NCBI GenBank assembly: GCA_030651575.1
Contig: JAUSFB010000044.1
Location: forward strand, 186,001-250,000
Length of the DNA stretch: 64,000 nt
Direction: 5' to 3'
Source of the DNA: Phaeospirillum sp.
GTDB taxonomy: Bacteria > Pseudomonadota > Alphaproteobacteria > Rhodospirillales > Magnetospirillaceae
The translations under genes and the position numbers were made by a program. How positions within the stretch are numbered: position 1 is the first letter of the stretch; each line of letters opens with the position of its first letter. Below, one piece after another: positions 60,392-64,000 of this stretch. The notes beneath the pieces were generated by a model. The model was given only the letters and a program-made list of their open reading frames with translations. It was not told the DNA's origin and ran no database searches.

Positions 60392-60847
60392 GTGGTTATC
60401 CCTGAGTTCAGCCGCCGCCGGGTTCTGGCGACCGGCGCCTTGGGCGCCGTCGCCGCCCTGCTGCCGCCGACGGTTCCCGCCATGGCCGACGAGGCCGACG
60501 ACTTGGCCCACCGCCTGATGGGGCCGTTTGTCGCCAAGGAGGGCAAGGTCCACCTCAAGATCAAGGAGGTCGCGGAAAGCGGCGCCAACGAGCCGGTCGG
60601 CGTGGTGGTGGATAGCCCCATGACGCCAGCCGACCATGTCCGGGCGATTCATATCCTGGCCGAGGGCAATCCCTCTCCGGTGGTGGCGTCTTGGTATCTG
60701 ACGCCGCGCTCGGGCCGGGCCGAGGTGAATTTCCGCATGCGTCTGGCCAAGAGCCAGGTGGTTCGCGCCTATGCCGTCACCAGCGACGGGTCGGTCTGGG
60801 TCGCCCGCCAGGACGTCAAGGTCGCCATCGGCGGCTGTGGAGGCTGA
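60392..60847 (+). CDS. soxY: SoxY sulfur-oxidation carrier protein
   Basis: A 151-residue protein with a twin-arginine signal (FSRRRVLATGALGAVAALLPP) and the C-terminal swinging-arm motif VAIGGCGG whose Cys carries the sulfur intermediate. It forms a complex with SoxZ in the periplasm. The start is a GTG at 60392 with GGGGGAGAG ahead. No soxAX, soxB or soxCD lies in this window. Confidence 0.93.
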   Translation: MVIPEFSRRRVLATGALGAVAALLPPTVPAMADEADDLAHRLMGPFVAKEGKVHLKIKEVAESGANEPVGVVVDSPMTPADHVRAIHILAEGNPSPVVASWYLTPRSGRAEVNFRMRLAKSQVVRAYAVTSDGSVWVARQDVKVAIGGCGG

Positions 60848-60850
60848 ACC

Positions 60851-61180
60851 ATGGCTAATTCAGAGCGGGTCAAGGTCCGCATTCCCGCCAAGGCGAAAAA
60901 GGGCGAGATCATCGAGATCAAGACCCAGTTGAGCCACGATATGGAATCCGGCCAGCGCAAGGACGCCGACGGCAAGCCCATCGCGCGCCGGATCATCACC
61001 CGCTTCACATGCAGCTGGAATGGTGAGCCGGTCATCAGCGCCGATTGGCATCAGGCGGTCTCGGCCAATCCCTTCAGCAGCTTCTTCGCCGTGGCCTCGG
61101 CCAGCGGCAAGATCAAGCTGACTTGGTGGGGAGAGGCCGGCGAGGTCCACGAATACACCCATGACATCGTGGTGGAGTAA
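60851..61180 (+). CDS. soxZ: SoxZ partner of SoxY
   Basis: A 109-residue protein, soluble without its own signal, matching SoxZ: VKVRIPAKAKKGEIIEIKTQLSH, RFTCSWNG and the C-terminal IKLTWWGEAGEVHEY. It is probably exported with SoxY by hitch-hiking through the Tat system. It starts 3 bp after the soxY stop and is followed by a hairpin. Confidence 0.95.
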   Translation: MANSERVKVRIPAKAKKGEIIEIKTQLSHDMESGQRKDADGKPIARRIITRFTCSWNGEPVISADWHQAVSANPFSSFFAVASASGKIKLTWWGEAGEVHEYTHDIVVE

Positions 61181-61189
61181 TGCCGATCT

Positions 61190-61219
61190 TTCGAGGCGGC
61201 CCCTGCGGGCCGTCTCGAA
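61190..61219. terminator. Two-way hairpin after soxZ
   Basis: TTCGAGGCGGCCC at 61190-61202 pairs with GGGCCGTCTCGAA at 61207-61219 with one G-U type mismatch and a four-base loop. It separates soxZ from the leftward CBS gene. No strong T-run. Confidence 0.65.
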
Positions 61220-61225
61220 GCGGCC

Positions 61226-61663
61226 TTACCGCGCCATGACGTAATTGCGCAGGGAATCCGCCTCCATCTTGGTTTCGTCGAGGCGCGACTTGACCACGTC
61301 GCCGATGGTGACGATGCCGACCACCTCGCCGGATCCATTCACCACCGGCAGGTGGCGGATGCGTTTGGCGGTCATGGTGGACATCAGTTGCTCGACGGTG
61401 TCGTCTTCGTGACAGACGAAGACTTCGGCGGTCATCAGGTCGCGGACCCTGGCGGTCAGGCAGACATCGATGGCCTGGGCTAGGCCGCGCACGATATCGC
61501 GCTCGGACAAGATGCCGCAGACCTTGCCGCCATCCATCACCATCACGGCGCCGATGCGATGCTGGGCCAGCAGCCGGGCCGCGTCGCCGACCGACGCGTC
61601 GGGAGCGATCGCCACGATACCCGCGCCGCGGGCCTTTTCCTTCAGGATGGACTTAACGATCAT
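61226..61663 (-). CDS. Protein with two CBS domains
   Basis: A 145-residue pair of CBS motifs and little else. The halves are recognised by VGDAARLLAQHRIGAVMVMD with GILSERDIVRGL, and VEQLMSTMTAKRIRHLPVV with GIVTIGDVVKSRL. Such proteins bind adenosyl ligands and act as small regulators; the partner is unknown. The ATG at 61663 has GGGGAGG ahead. Confidence 0.9.
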   Translation of the reverse strand: MIVKSILKEKARGAGIVAIAPDASVGDAARLLAQHRIGAVMVMDGGKVCGILSERDIVRGLAQAIDVCLTARVRDLMTAEVFVCHEDDTVEQLMSTMTAKRIRHLPVVNGSGEVVGIVTIGDVVKSRLDETKMEADSLRNYVMAR

Positions 61664-61743
61664 TCATGCCTCCCCTTGTCGGTTGCCACGGGTCATAACC
61701 TTACATAAGGGGGGGATTCGCGCGGGTTCAAGTGGCGAGGCCT

Positions 61744-62706
61744 TCAATAAAGCAGCTTGATCGCCTTGGCCCGGTCGCCCCCGGTGATGGCGGCATTGCC
61801 CAGCAGGTAGTGCAGGGCGGTGCGGCCGCGCGCATCGGCCCGCTGGGGATCGGCCCCGGCGTCCAGCGCCTTGGCGATGTCGGTCAAGGCGCCTTTGGAA
61901 GCGGCGGTCATCAAGGTGGTGCGGAGGTCGCGCGGGGCGACGGCGGCGCCCTCGGCCTGGGCCATCAGGGCGTTGGCGGGATCGCGGGCGATGCGTTCCA
62001 GCAGGGCGAAGTCGGTATCGCGGCCCTTGGGTGCGGGGCAGTCGGTCAGTGCCGTCCCCAGCCGGTTCATGGTCCTGGCGGCATCCTCCAGCAGGGGGCG
62101 GTGGCTGGCCATCAGGCGGCAGGGGAAGCGCAGCGTCATGCCGTCGAACACCGACGGTTCCGGTTCGGATTTGCGCGCCACCAGGTCATAACCCTTGAGA
62201 GTCGGCAAAATCTCGGCCAGCAGCAAGGAGTCCACCTTGCGCATCACCACGGCGAAGCGGTTGAAGACATAGCTATCGGCCTTGATCCCCTTGCCGGACG
62301 GCGGTTCGGGCAGCAGCTCAAAATAGCTGACCAGCCACTCTTCCTTGTCGGCCAGCAGCGGGTCGGCGGCGACCTGTTCATCGGTGGGTACCCGGTTCTC
62401 GATCTCGGCCTCGACCGCGTCGAGCAGATGGGCCGCCTTGACCGTGTTGCCGGCCAGGAATTCCCGCAGCGCGCCGCCGAACGCCTCCAGCGGATCGGCG
62501 GCGGCATCGGTCGGCAGCGCGGGCTTGCCGGCGGCGGCGCGGTTCATCTCGGTCTGGATACGGGCGAAGGTCACCAGCCCGTCGCCGGGCAGCGGCGCCA
62601 GATCGTCGCCGGCCGGAGACGGCAGATGGCCCGTCAGCCACCACATGCCGGTTGCCGCCGCCAGCAGCAGCGCCGTCGCGCCGGCCATGACCGTTTGCCT
62701 CGACAT
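61744..62706 (-). CDS. Ankyrin-repeat protein with an N-terminal membrane anchor
   Basis: A 320-residue protein with a hydrophobic N-terminal segment at about 8-25 (signal or anchor) and a mainly helical middle with no recognised domain. The C terminus holds one to two ankyrin repeats: LRTTLMTAASKGALTDIAKALDAG, then DARGRTALHYLLGN. The ATG at 62706 begins a normal signal sequence. It may be periplasmic; the function is unknown. Confidence 0.72.
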   Translation of the reverse strand: MSRQTVMAGATALLLAAATGMWWLTGHLPSPAGDDLAPLPGDGLVTFARIQTEMNRAAAGKPALPTDAAADPLEAFGGALREFLAGNTVKAAHLLDAVEAEIENRVPTDEQVAADPLLADKEEWLVSYFELLPEPPSGKGIKADSYVFNRFAVVMRKVDSLLLAEILPTLKGYDLVARKSEPEPSVFDGMTLRFPCRLMASHRPLLEDAARTMNRLGTALTDCPAPKGRDTDFALLERIARDPANALMAQAEGAAVAPRDLRTTLMTAASKGALTDIAKALDAGADPQRADARGRTALHYLLGNAAITGGDRAKAIKLLY

Positions 62707-62872
62707 TGGTGATTGCCCTCGTTGCTGACCGGCGCGGAGGATAGCGGAGCGGGGCGGGAGTGTCAGCATCCGGTTTGAGGAACCCTATCTCTCGCTCTTC
62801 CCTTCCGCGCCGGGATCGCTACATTGGGTAAAATGGTTCGTTTCCATCCGTACTGCCCCCGCGAGGATTTCC

Positions 62873-64000
62873 ATGAAGATCGCTTTTGCCAAGCCGTCGC
62901 TCCCCATCGAGGGCGCTATCGCCGTCGCCGTGCTTGAGGGCAAGGTCATGTCCGTTTCGGCGCGCAAGCTGGATGACGAGACCAAGGGCGCGCTGGGTCG
63001 CGCCATCTCCACCAGCCGGTTCGAGGGCAAGAAGGGGCAGACCTTGATGATTCTGGCTCCCGCCGGGTTGTCGGTCTCGCGGGTGCTCCTGATCGGCCTG
63101 GGCAAGGCCAAGGACATCGACGCCCTGGGGGCGCAGGCTTTTGGCGGCGCGGCCGTCGCCCAGTTGCTGACCAGCGGCGAGACCGAGGCCGTGCTGGCGG
63201 TCGATCCGGTGGATGGCTCGGCGCTGTCCACGGCCGAGTTTGCCGCCCAGGCGGGGTTCGGGGCGCGGATGCGCTCGTACCGCTTCGACAAATACATGAC
63301 CAAGCAGAAGAAGGAGGACAAGCCCTCCTTGAAGAAGGTCGTCATTCAGGCCGATGCCGCCGCCGACGCCAAGGCCGCCTTCGTCAGGCTGGACAAGGTG
63401 GCCGATGGGGTGTTCCTGACCCGCGACGTGGTCAGCGAGCCGGCCAACGTCATCCACCCCGAAAGTCTGGCGGCCATGGCCGAGACCTTGAAGGACCTGG
63501 ATGTCGAGGTCGAGGTCCTGGGCGAAAAACAGATGAAGAAGCTGGGCATGGGCTCGCTGCTGGGCGTCGGCCAGGGCTCGGAGCGCGAGTCCAAGCTGGT
63601 GATCATGCGCTGGTTCGGCTCGGCCGAGAAGGATTCCGCCCCGGTCGCCTTCGTCGGCAAGGGCGTCACCTTTGACTCCGGCGGCATCTCCATCAAGCCG
63701 TCGGGCGGCATGGAAGAGATGAAATGGGACATGGCCGGCGCCGGCGCGGTGATCGGCGCCATGAAGGCGCTGGCCGGGCGCAAGGCCAAGGTCAACGCCA
63801 TCGGCGTGATCGGGCTGGTGGAGAACATGCCGTCCGGTGCCGCCCAGCGTCCCGGCGACGTGGTCACCTCCATGTCGGGCCAGACCATCGAGGTCATCAA
63901 CACCGACGCCGAAGGCCGTCTCGTCCTTGCCGACGCCCTGTGGTACACCCAGGATCGCTTCAAGCCCAAATTCATGATCGACCTCGCCACCCTGACCGGC
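62873..64000 (+). CDS. pepA: Leucyl aminopeptidase PepA (5' part)
   Basis: The frame from the ATG at 62873 stays open for 376 codons to the window edge, so the 3' end is missing. Family stretches are FVGKGVTFDSGGISIKPSGGM with metal-binding residues, WDMAGAGAVIGAM and the diagnostic NTDAEGRLVLADAL. It removes N-terminal residues from peptides and also binds DNA in some bacteria. The ribosome site is GAGGA. It is divergent from the ankyrin gene. Confidence 0.95.
   Translation, partial: MKIAFAKPSLPIEGAIAVAVLEGKVMSVSARKLDDETKGALGRAISTSRFEGKKGQTLMILAPAGLSVSRVLLIGLGKAKDIDALGAQAFGGAAVAQLLTSGETEAVLAVDPVDGSALSTAEFAAQAGFGARMRSYRFDKYMTKQKKEDKPSLKKVVIQADAAADAKAAFVRLDKVADGVFLTRDVVSEPANVIHPESLAAMAETLKDLDVEVEVLGEKQMKKLGMGSLLGVGQGSERESKLVIMRWFGSAEKDSAPVAFVGKGVTFDSGGISIKPSGGMEEMKWDMAGAGAVIGAMKALAGRKAKVNAIGVIGLVENMPSGAAQRPGDVVTSMSGQTIEVINTDAEGRLVLADALWYTQDRFKPKFMIDLATLTG

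Overview
The window looks like part of a chromosome from a high-GC alphaproteobacterium of the Rhodospirillales, most likely Magnetospirillum or a close relative. This is inferred from the gene content: a dnaA-dnaN-recF-gyrB block, rpsT next to dnaA, a cytochrome cd1 nitrite reductase, abundant chemoreceptors and histidine kinases, haemerythrin, a phasin, and sulfur-carrier proteins. No rRNA gene, CRISPR array or prophage was seen.

Region 1 (1-5875) is the accessory part. A Tn7-like transposition module, read leftwards as tniQ-tnsA-tnsB-tnsC, lies just beyond the 3' end of an intact tRNA-Gln(CUG) gene. Between tniQ and the tRNA are dyad symmetries, three units at exact 21-bp spacing that look like TnsB sites, and a candidate terminus ending in GACA at 5772. 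The other end is outside the window. A partial permuted papain-like hydrolase gene with a less GC-rich sequence sits at the left edge.

Region 2 (6125-13642) holds a Ppx/GppA-type phosphatase with rlmE, an attachment-protein-like gene, guaB, a DUF2330/RnfD-like membrane pair and a MYG1-type hydrolase. Region 3 (13682-25272) is the core replication block gyrB-recF-dnaN-dnaA (all leftwards), an intergenic region with two palindromes, rpsT, a crotonase, mutM with an altered zinc finger, and ubiE-ubiB.

Region 4 (25375-33869) is signalling: a Cache-domain chemoreceptor, then a four-gene leftward cluster of hybrid histidine kinase, CheR, CheB and REC-PAS-histidine kinase. Region 5 (33950-41576) contains tpx, nirS behind two tandem Fnr-type sites, a phasin, proC, a YbjN-like gene, ubiK, and cobT/cobS with a cobC-like phosphatase. 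A 30-bp repeat occurs twice between cobS and that phosphatase, with a relative after the ppx gene.

Region 6 (41733-49497) has an operon of NIT-domain chemoreceptor, STAS protein and anti-sigma-type ATPase, then an HNH nuclease, a large DUF748 envelope protein and a malyl-CoA-lyase-like aldolase. Region 7 (49576-54579) runs leftwards: a Spy/CpxP-like protein, DsrE, a MoeB/ThiF E1-like protein, cysK with an Rrf2 regulator and a palindromic operator candidate, dut and coaBC. Region 8 (54702-64000) holds small envelope and motility genes, haemerythrin, an ABC-F ATPase, an AmpD-like amidase, divergent tusA-dsrE2 and soxYZ around a perfect palindrome, a CBS protein, an ankyrin protein and the 5' part of pepA.

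The least explained parts are the transposon end beside tRNA-Gln, the split CheR/CheB kinase cluster, the chemoreceptor-STAS-ATPase operon, the DUF2330/RnfD pair and several unassigned palindromes in promoter regions.
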